Positions 53,939 through 63,842 of a stretch of 64,000 nt of DNA are shown piece after piece. A model generated the notes under the pieces. The model worked only from the letters and a program-made list of their open reading frames with translations, was not told the origin of the DNA and made no database searches. The stretch is from Cellulosimicrobium terreum (GTDB lineage: Bacteria; Actinomycetota; Actinomycetes; Actinomycetales; Cellulomonadaceae). The DNA lies in the NCBI GenBank assembly GCA_014803435.1, contig JACYFD010000002.1, forward strand, positions 1 to 64,000. The letters are read 5' to 3'. The first letter of the stretch is position 1. Every line of letters starts with the position of its first letter. The position numbers and the translations under genes were made by a program.

Positions 53939-54721
53939 TCAGGCCAGGTTCTCGCGCAGCCAGGCGACGTCGACCGGCACGTCCGCATGGGTCTCGCACA
54001 CGACGGACGTCCCTGCGGCACGCACGACACCGAGCAGCAGGTCCGTGTCGATGGTCCCGGCGGTGAGGCCTGCGTGCCGGTCTGCGCCGGAGCCCGCGGT
54101 GTCGCGGCTGTTGTTGAGGTGCACGAGGTCGACACGCCCGGTGATCGCGCCGACGTCGTCGACGGCGGTCGCCAGGTCGATCCCGCCCGCCCACGCGTGA
54201 CACGTGTCGAGGCAGAATCCGACGTTCTCGGCGCCGTCCGCCTGCTGGACCGCGGCCCACAGGCCCTCGATGCGGTCGAGCCTGCGGGCCATGGAGTGGT
54301 CACCGCCCGCGGTGTTCTCGATGTAGACCGTGACATCGGTCCGGAGGGCGTCGATCGCCTTGCGCCAGTTGTCGAAGCCCTTCGCAGGGTCGGTGTCGGC
54401 GGTGACGTGCCCGCCGTGCACCACGACGCCGACGGCACCGACGGCGGCGGCACCGTCGACGATCTGCTGCAACAGCTTGCGGCTCGGGATGCGGATGCGG
54501 TTGTTGGGGCTCGCGACGTTGATCACGTAAGGGGCGTGGACCACCAGCTCGAGGTCGGCCGCCGCGGCCGCCTCCTTCAGCGCGTCCGCACCACCCGGGT
54601 ACGTGAACTCTGGTCCCTTCCAGGACTGGGGGTCGCCGAGGAAGATCTGCGCGACGTCCGCGCCGATCGCCTGCGCCTGGGAGATGACGTCCGACTGGTC
54701 GAGGTGTGCTCCGATCCGCAT
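53939..54721 (-). CDS. nfo: Deoxyribonuclease IV (AP endonuclease)
   Basis: A 260-residue AP-endonuclease family 2 protein that cleaves the DNA backbone 5' to abasic sites in base-excision repair. The zinc-cluster positions appear in [55 protein letters not shown] and the final CETHAD. The TIM barrel is complete and the length matches bacterial Nfo (about 255-285). ATG at 54721. It is divergent from nothing close; the DUF11 gene lies upstream on the same strand. Confidence 0.95.
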   Translation of the reverse strand: MRIGAHLDQSDVISQAQAIGADVAQIFLGDPQSWKGPEFTYPGGADALKEAAAAADLELVVHAPYVINVASPNNRIRIPSRKLLQQIVDGAAAVGAVGVVVHGGHVTADTDPAKGFDNWRKAIDALRTDVTVYIENTAGGDHSMARRLDRIEGLWAAVQQADGAENVGFCLDTCHAWAGGIDLATAVDDVGAITGRVDLVHLNNSRDTAGSGADRHAGLTAGTIDTDLLLGVVRAAGTSVVCETHADVPVDVAWLRENLA

Positions 54722-54773
54722 GGGGACAACCTACGGCGTGCGACCCACGCGACGGGTGAAAGACAGGGTGAGC

Positions 54774-57700
54774 TCAACCCTCGCGGCGTCGGTGCGCTCG
54801 GGCGGTCAGTGCGCTGCCGACCGCGAGCAGCAGCATCGTCACCACCAGCGTCGACAGGACCGCGGCCCCCGTCGCCGGGAGCGGACCGTCTCCGGCCTCG
54901 GTCACCGCTCCGTCCCCGCTCCCCGGTCCGGGCGCCGGTCCCGGACCCGGTCCCGGGGGACCTGGCTCCGGACCAGGACCGGGTCCCGGATCCGGCGGGC
55001 CGGGCTCGGGGACGACCGTCACGTCGGCCGACGCGGTGTTGTTCTCGAGCACCTCCTCCGGTGAAGTCGTCGAGACCGCGGCCGTGTTGGTCACGGTGCC
55101 GGGGGTGTCGGCGCTCGCGACGACGTGGATCGTGACCTCGTCGCCCACGACGAGATCGCCGAGATCGCACGTGAGGTCCTGCCCCCTGATCGCGCAGCCC
55201 TCGCCCAGCTCGGGGGAGACGTCGACCGACACGGGCGTGAGGCCCGCGGGGAAGGTGTCCGCGAGCTCGACGTCGTCCGCGTCGCCCGGGCCGGAGACGG
55301 TCACGGTCAGGGTGAAGCCGACCTGGCCGCCCACCTGCGCCGACGCCGGGTCGGCGGTCTTGGTGACCGCGACGTCCGTGGGTGGCTCCGTCGCGACGAC
55401 GGTCACGGACGCCGTGTTGTTCGTGAGCAGCGGGTCGAACGGGAACGCGTCGGTGCGGTCCGACGTCGCGGTGTTCTCGAACGTCCCGGCGCGCTCGACG
55501 AGCGCGACGACCTCGAGCGTCGCCTGCGCGGGCGGGGCGTCGGGGACCCGGTCACGCGGGTCCAGGTCGCCGCCCGTCCAGATGCCGGTCGCCGGGTCGT
55601 AGGTCCCGACCGACGGTGTCGCCGAGACGAACGTCAGGCCGTCGGGCAGCAGGTCGTCCACCGTCACGACCGTGGCCCGGTCCGGCCCGCCGTTCGTGAG
55701 GCCCACCGTGAAGGTCACCTCGTCGCCGACCAGCGGGGCGGCGTCGTCCACCGTCTTGGTGACGGCGATGTCTGCCACGGGGACGAACAGCGTCGCGGAC
55801 GCGGTGTTGTTCGACAGGTCCGGGTCGGGCAGGCGCGCCTGTGAGTTCAGCACCTCGTTGCGGAACGACCCGCCACGGGTGCTGACTCGGACCAGCACGT
55901 CGAGGGCCTCGGTCTGCCCGACGGCGAGCGGGCCGACCGACCACAAGCGCGCGTCCTGGTCGAACGTCGTCGCGCCGGAGGCCTCGTACCCGACGATGTC
56001 GGCGGCGATGGGCAGCGGGTCGACGACCTCGATCGAGTCGTCGTCGTTGGGGCCGAGGTTCGTGACGGTCACGGCGTAGGTGATGACGTCGCCGGGCTGC
56101 GCGACGCCCTGCGGGAGCTCGTCGCGGGGCGTGATCACGGTCTTGGTGACCGCGATGTCGGCCTCCTCGACGACGGTCACGCTCGCGGTCGCGCTGTTGT
56201 TCGTCGGGTTGGTGTCGCGCTGGTCGAGGCTGCTGAGCGACACGGAGTTGATCTGCTGGCCCACCGTGACGGCACGCGCGACGATCTCCCGCGTCACGGT
56301 CGCGCCGGGCGCGATCTCGTCGAAGGTCCAGCGCCCTGTCGCGTCGTCGAACGAGCCGTCCCCGGTGCTGCTCACGTACGTGAGACCGGCGGGGAGGGTG
56401 TCGAGCAGGACCACCGAGGTCGCGACCTCGTCCGCCGCCGCAGGGTCCGGGGTGTGGGTCGCGCTGATCGTGAACGTGACCGTCTCGCCGAGCGGGATCT
56501 CGTCGAGCGGCGCGCCCGTGTCGGACGTGACCGCCTTGGTGACGCCGAGGTCGAGCGGCGCGACCTGGGTCGTCACCGTGGCCGTGTCCGTGTTGTTCTC
56601 GGGCGTCGGGTCGACGAGGTTCGGCGCCCCGACGGTCACCGTGTTCGTCTGGGTCCCCTCGGTGTCGATCGTCGCGGTGAGGGTGGCCCGCGCGCTCGCG
56701 CCCGGTGCGAGCGTCCCGACGGCCCATGTGAGCCCCACCAGGTCGATCGTGCCCTGCGACGCCTCGCCGTCCAGCACGGTGATCCCCTCCGGGCGGTCGT
56801 CGGTCACGAAGATCCCGTCGACGGTCTCCGGGCCGAGGTTCGTCACGGTCGCGCTGTACGTGGCGGTGTCTCCCACGAACGCGGACTCCGGCAGCACGCC
56901 CTTGACGATCGCGAGGTCGGCCTGGGGAGCGCGCACCGTCAGGTCGGCGCTCGCCAGGTTGTTGCTCGGGTTCACGTCCACCGGGCTGACCGCCTCCAGG
57001 CGCGCGGTGTTGGTGTAGCGGCCGATCGCCTGCGGCTCGACGAGGAGGTCCAGCGTGACGGACTCGTCCAGTGCGAGGTTCCCCACCGTCCACACGCCCG
57101 AGCCGGCGTCGAACGTGCCCTGACCGGGTTCCGCCGAGACCAGGGTCAGCCCGCTCGGCAGCAGGTCGCGCAGCACGACGCCAGTGGCGGCGAACGGCCC
57201 GTCGTTGCGCGCCGTCACCTGGAACCGAGCCGTCGTGCCGATGGGGACGTCGTCCGCGCCGACGACCTCCTTGAGGACCGCGATGTCCGTCGCCGGGCGC
57301 ACCGGGTTCAGCGTCACCGACGCGCTGTCGTTGCTCGGGTCGATGTCACGCTGCGTCATCGCCGAGCGGGTCGCGCTGTTGGCGACCTCGGCGCTCGTGC
57401 TCACCGACGCGACCATGGTGAGCGTCGCGGACGACCCGACGGCGAGGCTCGCGAGCTCCCACCGGCCGGTCACCGGGTCGTACGTGCCCGACGACGTCGC
57501 GTGGCTGACGTAGGTCAGCCGCCCGGCCGGGAGCTGGTCCGCGACGACGACGGACGTCGCGAGGCTCGGGCCGTTGTTCGTGGCGGTCACCGTGAACGTG
57601 ACCTGGTCGCCGACGAGCGGCGTGGGGTCGTCGACGGTCTTCGCCACGCCCACGTCCGTGAACACCGGGATCTGCGCGTCGTCCGGGTCCGAGACGACGC

Positions 57701-59357
57701 TCTGGCCGACCGGCGTCGTGCCGCGCGCGACGGCGGTGTTCACGACGAACCCCTGCCCGTCCACGTCCTCGGCCCGCACCGTGTACGTGCCCGTGCACGT
57801 GGTCGACCCGCCCGGATCGAGCACGTCCGTCTGGCACACGACGCCTGGCACGGGGACACGGTCGTCCGTGACGCCCACCGTCGCGAGCGTGGACCCGCCG
57901 GCGTTCGTCACGTCGTAGGAGTACTGCACCTGCTGCCCGACGGCGTACGGCGGGCCGGTCACCACGGCCTTGGTGAGCGTGAGGGCGGAGACGAGCGGGA
58001 GTGTCGTCGTCGCCTCGTTCGACTCGACAGGGGTCGTGCCGGCGACCCCCGCCGCGACGGCCGTGTTCGTGACGGAACCGGCAGCGACGTCGGCGGCCGT
58101 CACGGTGTAGGTGGCGTGGCAGACCGTCGTCGAGGTGGCCGCGGGCGCCGGGGCCAGCGTCGTCGCGTCGCACGTGACCGCGCCCGCTCCGGGCAGCCGG
58201 TCGTCGTCGATCGTCATATTCGTGATGGTCTCCTGGCCCGCGTTCGTCACCGTGTACAGGTAGGGCACCTGGGTGCCGACGGTGACGACGGGAGGGAGGG
58301 GCGTGCCCGCGCGGTCGATCTGCTTCGCGAGCTCCAGCTCCGCGAGCGGGAGGATGGAGGCGACCGTCGCCGTCCGGACGAGGTGGACGTCGTTCGAGCC
58401 GCCGGTCGACGCCGAGAGGCCGATCTTGTACGTGCTGGGCGGGTTGGGCGGCGCGGCGATGTCGAGCTCGCGGACCCACGGGCCGCCCGCGGAGTACTGC
58501 ACCTCCACGATGATCCGCGGGTCCGGTGCGGGCGTGATCTGGACGTTGACCATGCGGCTCGCCGCGGCCGGGGACTGGGTGTTGACGCGCAGCGTCCCGG
58601 CGAGCGTGCTCTGCGGGCGGGCCACCGCGCTGACCACCGTCGCGCCCTGCCAGCAGTAGCCGTCGAGCCCGGCGCCCGGACCGCGGACCGTGATGATGTT
58701 GGGCGCGTTCGCGCCCTCGGCCCGCTGCGGGGACTGCTGGCCCGCCGGGCACGACCGCCCTCGGTCCTCACCGTCGCCGTAGTAGTTGCCGTACGCGTCC
58801 AGCCCGACGCCGACGTACCCGCCCTGGACCCCCGGCTCTCCGCCGCGCTGGGCGTACCCGAGGCTTCCGCCGAGCCCGCCCGTGGCGTCGAGGTTCGTCG
58901 CGCCGTCGACCAGGTAGACCCCGATCCCGTCGGCGCCGTTCCCGCCGTACTGGAACTGCTCGAACGTCAGCGAGATCCCGGCGCTCGCGGGGATCGGCCG
59001 GTTGTAGAGGAGGCTGCCGGCCTGGTTGCCCTGCGCGTCCGTGAGCTGGAGGTAGCCCGGCGTGACGCCCATCGCCGGCACGGGCCCGACGCGGTGCGCG
59101 GCGCAGCTCGGCACGACGCCCGTGCCACCGGTCGCCGGGCGACCGGTCAGGCACGCGGACCCGAGCACCTGCCACGCCGGGTCGGTGACGGAACTGCCCT
59201 GGAACGTCTCGTCGACGATCATCGACCCCGTGTCCGGGGGGTCGGCAACGGCGGCCGGTGTCGATGGCGGGGAGAGGGCGAGCCCGACGGAGCCGAGCAG
59301 CACGGCGAGCCCGGCCGCCAGCGCACGGCGACGCCTCGTCGTTCCGGTCCGGCGCAT
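54774..59357 (-). CDS. Large LPxTG-anchored surface protein with lectin-like domain and DUF11 repeats
   Basis: A 1527-residue cell-wall protein. A signal peptide covers about residues 1-38. Residues about 45-330 form an L-type-lectin-like beta-sandwich (SLTFEQFQYGGNGADGIGVYLVDG). Then about nine DUF11-type repeats of about 120 residues follow, each starting near IAVTKTVDD and containing VTFTVTATNNGP-like strands. A Pro/Gly linker leads to the sortase motif LPATG (1493-1497), a membrane helix and a basic tail. It is probably an adhesin or cell-surface scaffold. No sortase gene is in the window. Repeat similarity may cause recombination. Confidence 0.92.
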   Translation of the reverse strand: MRRTGTTRRRRALAAGLAVLLGSVGLALSPPSTPAAVADPPDTGSMIVDETFQGSSVTDPAWQVLGSACLTGRPATGGTGVVPSCAAHRVGPVPAMGVTPGYLQLTDAQGNQAGSLLYNRPIPASAGISLTFEQFQYGGNGADGIGVYLVDGATNLDATGGLGGSLGYAQRGGEPGVQGGYVGVGLDAYGNYYGDGEDRGRSCPAGQQSPQRAEGANAPNIITVRGPGAGLDGYCWQGATVVSAVARPQSTLAGTLRVNTQSPAAASRMVNVQITPAPDPRIIVEVQYSAGGPWVRELDIAAPPNPPSTYKIGLSASTGGSNDVHLVRTATVASILPLAELELAKQIDRAGTPLPPVVTVGTQVPYLYTVTNAGQETITNMTIDDDRLPGAGAVTCDATTLAPAPAATSTTVCHATYTVTAADVAAGSVTNTAVAAGVAGTTPVESNEATTTLPLVSALTLTKAVVTGPPYAVGQQVQYSYDVTNAGGSTLATVGVTDDRVPVPGVVCQTDVLDPGGSTTCTGTYTVRAEDVDGQGFVVNTAVARGTTPVGQSVVSDPDDAQIPVFTDVGVAKTVDDPTPLVGDQVTFTVTATNNGPSLATSVVVADQLPAGRLTYVSHATSSGTYDPVTGRWELASLAVGSSATLTMVASVSTSAEVANSATRSAMTQRDIDPSNDSASVTLNPVRPATDIAVLKEVVGADDVPIGTTARFQVTARNDGPFAATGVVLRDLLPSGLTLVSAEPGQGTFDAGSGVWTVGNLALDESVTLDLLVEPQAIGRYTNTARLEAVSPVDVNPSNNLASADLTVRAPQADLAIVKGVLPESAFVGDTATYSATVTNLGPETVDGIFVTDDRPEGITVLDGEASQGTIDLVGLTWAVGTLAPGASARATLTATIDTEGTQTNTVTVGAPNLVDPTPENNTDTATVTTQVAPLDLGVTKAVTSDTGAPLDEIPLGETVTFTISATHTPDPAAADEVATSVVLLDTLPAGLTYVSSTGDGSFDDATGRWTFDEIAPGATVTREIVARAVTVGQQINSVSLSSLDQRDTNPTNNSATASVTVVEEADIAVTKTVITPRDELPQGVAQPGDVITYAVTVTNLGPNDDDSIEVVDPLPIAADIVGYEASGATTFDQDARLWSVGPLAVGQTEALDVLVRVSTRGGSFRNEVLNSQARLPDPDLSNNTASATLFVPVADIAVTKTVDDAAPLVGDEVTFTVGLTNGGPDRATVVTVDDLLPDGLTFVSATPSVGTYDPATGIWTGGDLDPRDRVPDAPPAQATLEVVALVERAGTFENTATSDRTDAFPFDPLLTNNTASVTVVATEPPTDVAVTKTADPASAQVGGQVGFTLTVTVSGPGDADDVELADTFPAGLTPVSVDVSPELGEGCAIRGQDLTCDLGDLVVGDEVTIHVVASADTPGTVTNTAAVSTTSPEEVLENNTASADVTVVPEPGPPDPGPGPGPEPGPPGPGPGPAPGPGSGDGAVTEAGDGPLPATGAAVLSTLVVTMLLLAVGSALTARAHRRREG

Positions 59358-59464
59358 GACCCTCCCGCGTGCCGCGTCGGCATCGGGCCTGCACCGGCGG
59401 AGCAGCCCTCAGGCCACTATCCGCGCCCCGCGCCCGACCAGCAACAGCGCGCCCGGGTGAACGG

Positions 59465-59704
59465 TCAGCGCGTCGTGTCGCGGCGGATCGTGTCGCGCCG
59501 CAGGTCGAGAAGAGCCGCACGGGCGCGGCGACGCCGGTCGGTCGGGTCGACGGTGAGCTCGTCGCCCGGGTTGGCACGACGACGTGGCTCGCCGTGCGTG
59601 TTCAGGCCGAGGTCCGGGACGGACGAGGTCCGGCCGGCCGAACGGCGAGGGGTCGACGGGGCAGGCGGGGCGTCCGGCGCCGAGAAGAGCAGGCTGTGGT
59701 CCAT
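59465..59704 (-). CDS. Small hypothetical protein
   Basis: A possible 79-residue Arg/Pro/Ser-rich soluble protein starting MDHSLLFSAPDAPP. No family is recognised. The start is uncertain; ATG at 59776 would add 24 low-complexity residues. An AGG about ten bases upstream of 59704 is a weak ribosome binding site. Codon bias looks coding, but the composition is unusual. Regarded as a weak gene. Confidence 0.4.
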   Translation of the reverse strand: MDHSLLFSAPDAPPAPSTPRRSAGRTSSVPDLGLNTHGEPRRRANPGDELTVDPTDRRRRARAALLDLRRDTIRRDTTR

Positions 59705-59810
59705 GCAGACCATCCTGCGAGCGGCAGGTTTCGGCGGCCGGCGCCCGACGTTTCGTCCGTGTTGCAGCCTGTCCACCCGGTCGCCCGTGCCGGACCGTCC
59801 GCGAGGAACG

Positions 59811-60974
59811 TCAGGACCAGGTGCCGCCCTCGGCCTCGCTCCCGGCGCACGTCGCGATCTCTGACCCGTCCACCCGGACCGACGTGTGCCACGTCCACCC
59901 CGGCTCCAGGCCGACGAGCATCGACTCCTCGACGTGCACGGAACCCGGTTCCGGTGCCGAGACCGCGGTGGCGCGCTCCTCCCACGTGGCCGCGCCGCCG
60001 TCGAACGACACGCGGTACGACCCCGTCCGCTGGGTCACGCGGTGCCCGTCGGCGTCGTCGACCGTGAGGACGAGGTCGGCGTCCACAGCGCCTCCGGGTG
60101 CCGGTGTGGTCGCGCCGTCGATGGCGAACGCCGCGGTCAGCCCCGGCCGGCCGGGGCCGAACGCGTCCTCGGACGACATGCCGAGGTCTGGGGTCGGGTA
60201 CGTGCGCGAGACGCCCCACCGGGTCGCGGTCGTCGTGCCCGGCGTGTAGGCGACCTCGGTCGTGTCGACGACGAGCGGTGCCGGTGCCGACAGGTCCGCC
60301 GCGGTCCGGGTGCACCCCGAGACCCACCCTCCGGAACCGCTCCAGGTCGTCGGGCCGACCGCGAACGCCACGCCCGTGCCGCACAGGACCATCCCACCCG
60401 CCGTCACCAGCGCGGACGCACGGCGCCGCGTGACCGGCCACGCGGCGTCGGGCGCGGGCCGGTGGACGACGACGGTGCCCGCGAGCGAGTCGGCGAACGT
60501 CCTGCGCTGCGCGTGCCACAGCGGCCGGAGGTAGCCGATGAGCAGGATGCAGTCGAGGAGGTGCGCCAGCCAGCGCAGCACAGTGACGACGAGCCCGGCC
60601 GGGCGACGGGTCGACGTCCGCAGGACGACGATCCCCGTGACGCGCTTGCCCGGCGTCGCACCCGTGTACGCCTGCAGCAGGGCGAAGCCCAGCGCTGCCG
60701 TGGCGACCCAGCCGCTGTCCGTGAGGGCGACGTCCGGTCCGGAACCGAACGTGATCCCCGGAAGGAGCGAGAGGACGCCGACGGGGCCGATCGCGAAGAA
60801 CATGACGCCCGAGAGGACCGCCGTGTCGAGGAGGTACGCGACGACCCGGCGGACCCAGCTCGCGTACGGGGGAAGGAGCGGGTCCTCGCCGATCTCCGGG
60901 AGGCTGGGTCGGAGCCGGACCGCCTCCGAGCCGTCGTCGAGGATCGTCGCCCCGGTGCGCGCGTCGTCGGTCAC
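59811..60974 (-). CDS. RDD-family membrane protein with C-terminal extracytoplasmic domain
   Basis: A 387-residue protein. The RDD domain starts at PPYASWVRRVVAYLLDTAVL and includes AYTGATPGKRVTGIVV, with about three hydrophobic segments in residues 45-160. A further segment (about 195-220) is followed by a 160-residue domain with Ser/Gly/Asp-rich beta segments outside the membrane. RDD proteins are of uncertain function and some affect ion exchange. GTG at 60974 is chosen; AGGATCGG precedes it. The C-terminal domain has no recognised family. Confidence 0.8.
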   Translation of the reverse strand: MTDDARTGATILDDGSEAVRLRPSLPEIGEDPLLPPYASWVRRVVAYLLDTAVLSGVMFFAIGPVGVLSLLPGITFGSGPDVALTDSGWVATAALGFALLQAYTGATPGKRVTGIVVLRTSTRRPAGLVVTVLRWLAHLLDCILLIGYLRPLWHAQRRTFADSLAGTVVVHRPAPDAAWPVTRRRASALVTAGGMVLCGTGVAFAVGPTTWSGSGGWVSGCTRTAADLSAPAPLVVDTTEVAYTPGTTTATRWGVSRTYPTPDLGMSSEDAFGPGRPGLTAAFAIDGATTPAPGGAVDADLVLTVDDADGHRVTQRTGSYRVSFDGGAATWEERATAVSAPEPGSVHVEESMLVGLEPGWTWHTSVRVDGSEIATCAGSEAEGGTWS

Positions 60975-61051
60975 GGTGCCGATCCTGGCAGACGGCACCC
61001 TCGACGTCACGCGTCCCGGCACGCCCGCGATCGACGGACCGACGCCGGTAG

Positions 61052-62473
61052 TCAGGAGCCGAACGGGAACCGGACCGCCGGGTCGTAGGCCGAGCGCACG
61101 GACCGCAGGCGCGCGGCCGTCTCCGGCGACCAGGCACGGGCGAGCGTCTCGTCCGTCCACGGGCCGGGGAGGAAGTTGACGTTCGTCTCGCTCGCGGCCC
61201 AGGGGGCGGACCACTGCGCGAACGACGCGGCGCTCGCGACCATGTCCGGGACGCGCGGCGGGTTCATCCCGACGTGGCTCACCAGGTAGCCCGCGGTCCG
61301 GCCCCCTGCCGCCGAGCCGCCGTCGACGTCGTGCGTCGAGGCGCCGCCGAGGTGACGGACCTCCGCAGCGAGGAACGGCGACGGGCTCGCCGGCCCGTAC
61401 TCGGCGAGGAACCGTTCCACGAACGCGTCGTCGAGCGAGCGCAGCGCCGCGCCGGAGACCCACGACGGCCCGGCGTCCTCCGGGTCGGCGTGGATCGACG
61501 CGACGGCCGTCGTCGGGATCGTCGCGATGGTGTCGGCGAGCGCGGGCGCGAGCGCCCGCAACGGTGCGGCGCGGTCCTCGCCCTCCGTGGCGTCGCCCGG
61601 GTAGGCGAAGCGGAGCGTGAGGACGTTCTGCCCGCGCAGCGGCTCCGGGACGAACGGGAGGTCGGGCAGGGCGAGCAGGACGACCGACGTCGAGACGTCG
61701 TCGGGCGCGGTCGCCGTCCAGTCCGCCCAGCCGCGGAAGACGTCCTCGACGTGCTCCGCACCGAACGTCAGAGAACCCGCGTAGAGGGAGGCCAGCGGCG
61801 CGAGCTCGACGTCGACGCGCGTCACGACGCCGAGACCGCCCTTGCCGCCGCGCAGCGCCCAGAACAGGTCCGGCTCGGAGTCGGCGCCCGTCTCGACGAC
61901 CGACCCGTCCGCGAGGACGACGCGAAAGCCCCGCACCCAGTCCGAGGTCAGGCCGTGGCTGCGCACGAGCGGGCCGAACCCGCCGCCCAGGGTGTAGCCG
62001 ACGACGCCCACGTGCGTCGACGAGCCCGTGACCGGCGCGAGGCCGTGCTCGCCCGCGGCGTCGACCACGGCCTGCCAGCGCGTGCCGGCGCCGATCCGTG
62101 CGATGCGCGTGCCGGGGTCGACCGTGACCCCGGCGAGGCCCTCGGTCGCGACGACGACGCCGTCGGTGACGGGCCACGCCGCGCCGTGACCTGTCGCGTG
62201 CAGGCGGACGGGCAGGTCGTGGAACCCGGCGAACCGCACGGCCTCGACGACGTCGGCCTCCGTCGCGGCGACGACCACGACGGCGGGGTCGTGGGTGACG
62301 AGCGTGCTGTGCGCGGCGATCGCCTCCGCGGCGGTCGGCCCGCCGTCGGGCGCGTCGTCGCGGACGAGCACGGTGCCGGTGACGCGGGCGCGGAGGCCCG
62401 CGACGGAGTCGGGCGGCGTGGCGGTCGTGGCCGTGGTCGCGGCGATGGTCTGGCTGGGCGTGCTCTCACTCAT
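61052..62473 (-). CDS. FAD-linked oxidase of the BBE/berberine-bridge type
   Basis: A 473-residue FAD-binding PCMH/VAO-family oxidoreductase. The covalent-flavin His is in RLHATGHGAAWP; the second flavin-binding region GSSTHVGVVGYTLGGGFGP lacks the Cys that makes bicovalent FAD in berberine-bridge enzymes, so only single attachment is expected. NVNFLPG in the BBE C-terminal region completes the fold. Typical substrates are sugars, polyphenols or alkaloids; here it is unknown. ATG at 62473 follows GAGGGA; an extension to 62557 is less likely. Confidence 0.9.
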   Translation of the reverse strand: MSESTPSQTIAATTATTATPPDSVAGLRARVTGTVLVRDDAPDGGPTAAEAIAAHSTLVTHDPAVVVVAATEADVVEAVRFAGFHDLPVRLHATGHGAAWPVTDGVVVATEGLAGVTVDPGTRIARIGAGTRWQAVVDAAGEHGLAPVTGSSTHVGVVGYTLGGGFGPLVRSHGLTSDWVRGFRVVLADGSVVETGADSEPDLFWALRGGKGGLGVVTRVDVELAPLASLYAGSLTFGAEHVEDVFRGWADWTATAPDDVSTSVVLLALPDLPFVPEPLRGQNVLTLRFAYPGDATEGEDRAAPLRALAPALADTIATIPTTAVASIHADPEDAGPSWVSGAALRSLDDAFVERFLAEYGPASPSPFLAAEVRHLGGASTHDVDGGSAAGGRTAGYLVSHVGMNPPRVPDMVASAASFAQWSAPWAASETNVNFLPGPWTDETLARAWSPETAARLRSVRSAYDPAVRFPFGS

Positions 62474-62640
62474 GGCGTCCCTCGAGCTCTCGGCGGATCT
62501 CGTGACGCCCGTTGGCGTCACCCCCCTCTGACGTGCGGTACCCGCAGGAATGGACATCGCGGCCGCAACGAGGAGAGAGGGGCACCGGTGCGACTCGTGC
62601 CACGACGACCGGATGAATGTGGCAGGGAGCGGCCCCGTCC

Positions 62641-63678
62641 TCAGGCGGTGGCTTCCTGGAACGCGTCGAGCACGCGCTGCACGGACGAGCCCAGGCCCCA
62701 GCGATCGGTGAGCTCGGCGAGCGCGTCGGGGTCGGCGGGAGCGGCGGGCAGCGCGTCGACGACGTCACCGACCGGCGCGTCCCTCGCCACCTGCACGACG
62801 ACCGGCGCGACGTCGAGATAGTCGGCCGCCTCCGTGAGCCGCCGGAGCTGGGTCGCGGTGAGCCCGGGGTCGCCTGCATCACGGGCAGCGAGCACACCCG
62901 CGAGGTCGCCGAACCGGTCGAGCAGCGCGACCGCCGTCTTCTCCCCGATGCCCGGCACGCCCGGCAGCCCGTCGCTCGGGTCGCCGCGGAGCACCGCCAT
63001 GTCCGCGTAGGCCTGGCCGGTGGGCAGCCCGTACCGCTCCGCGAGGCGCGCCTGGTCCACGACGTCGAGGTTCCGCACTCCCTTGGTCGGGTAGAGGATG
63101 CGTACTCTCGCGGAGTCGTCGACGAGCTGAAACAGATCGCGGTCCCCGGTGACGACCTCGACCACCGCCCGCTGCCCGGGCCCGACCGGCTCGGCGTCCG
63201 CCGTCGGGCCCCGAGCCGCCCGACGCGCGACCTCGCGCGTCGCGAGCGTGCCGATGACGTCGTCCGCCTCGTACCCCGGCGACCCGACGCGCGCGATGCC
63301 GAGCGCGGCGAGCACCTCGACGATGACCGGCACCTGCGCCGACAGCTTGGCGGGGACCTCCTCGACCCCGGTCGTCCCCGGTTCCTCGCGCGCCACGCGG
63401 TGCGCCTTGTACGACGGGATCGCCTCGACACGGAACGCGGGCCGCCAGTCGTCGTCCCAGCACGCGACGAGCCGGTCGGGGCGCCGGTCGGTGACGAGCG
63501 TCGCGATCATGTCGAGCAGCCCGCGGACGGCGTTGACCGGCGTGCCGTCAGGAGCCTTGATCGAGTCGGGCACGCCGAAGAACGCGCGGAAGTACAGGCT
63601 CGCGGTGTCCAGCAGGAGGAGGTCCGTGCCCGCGGCGACCGGTTCCGGCGCGGCGGTGCTCTCGGTGCTCGCGGTCAT
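62641..63678 (-). CDS. 5'-3' exonuclease (Pol I N-terminal-like FEN family)
   Basis: A 345-residue protein with the T5/FEN-1 nuclease core of DNA polymerase I but no polymerase domain. DTASLYFRAFFGVPDS holds the first metal Asp; DRLVACWDDDWRPAFR, YEADDVIGTL and VTGDRDLFQLV supply more acidic residues; GVPGIGEKTAVALL is the helix-hairpin-helix. It removes flaps or RNA primers. ATG at 63678 follows AGGATGG. It is probably a stand-alone repair exonuclease common in actinobacteria. Confidence 0.93.
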   Translation of the reverse strand: MTASTESTAAPEPVAAGTDLLLLDTASLYFRAFFGVPDSIKAPDGTPVNAVRGLLDMIATLVTDRRPDRLVACWDDDWRPAFRVEAIPSYKAHRVAREEPGTTGVEEVPAKLSAQVPVIVEVLAALGIARVGSPGYEADDVIGTLATREVARRAARGPTADAEPVGPGQRAVVEVVTGDRDLFQLVDDSARVRILYPTKGVRNLDVVDQARLAERYGLPTGQAYADMAVLRGDPSDGLPGVPGIGEKTAVALLDRFGDLAGVLAARDAGDPGLTATQLRRLTEAADYLDVAPVVVQVARDAPVGDVVDALPAAPADPDALAELTDRWGLGSSVQRVLDAFQEATA

Positions 63679-63842
63679 GCGGCCATCCTGCCGCACGCCC
63701 CCGACAGCGCCGCCCGACGAGGTCGACCGATGAGCGGACGTGCGCCGGACGGTCGACCCTGGGGGAGAGGCCGGGCGACCGCGCCCGACCGATCCCGTGC
63801 AGACCCACCCAGACCTACCCAGACCCCAACCCAGGAGTAACC

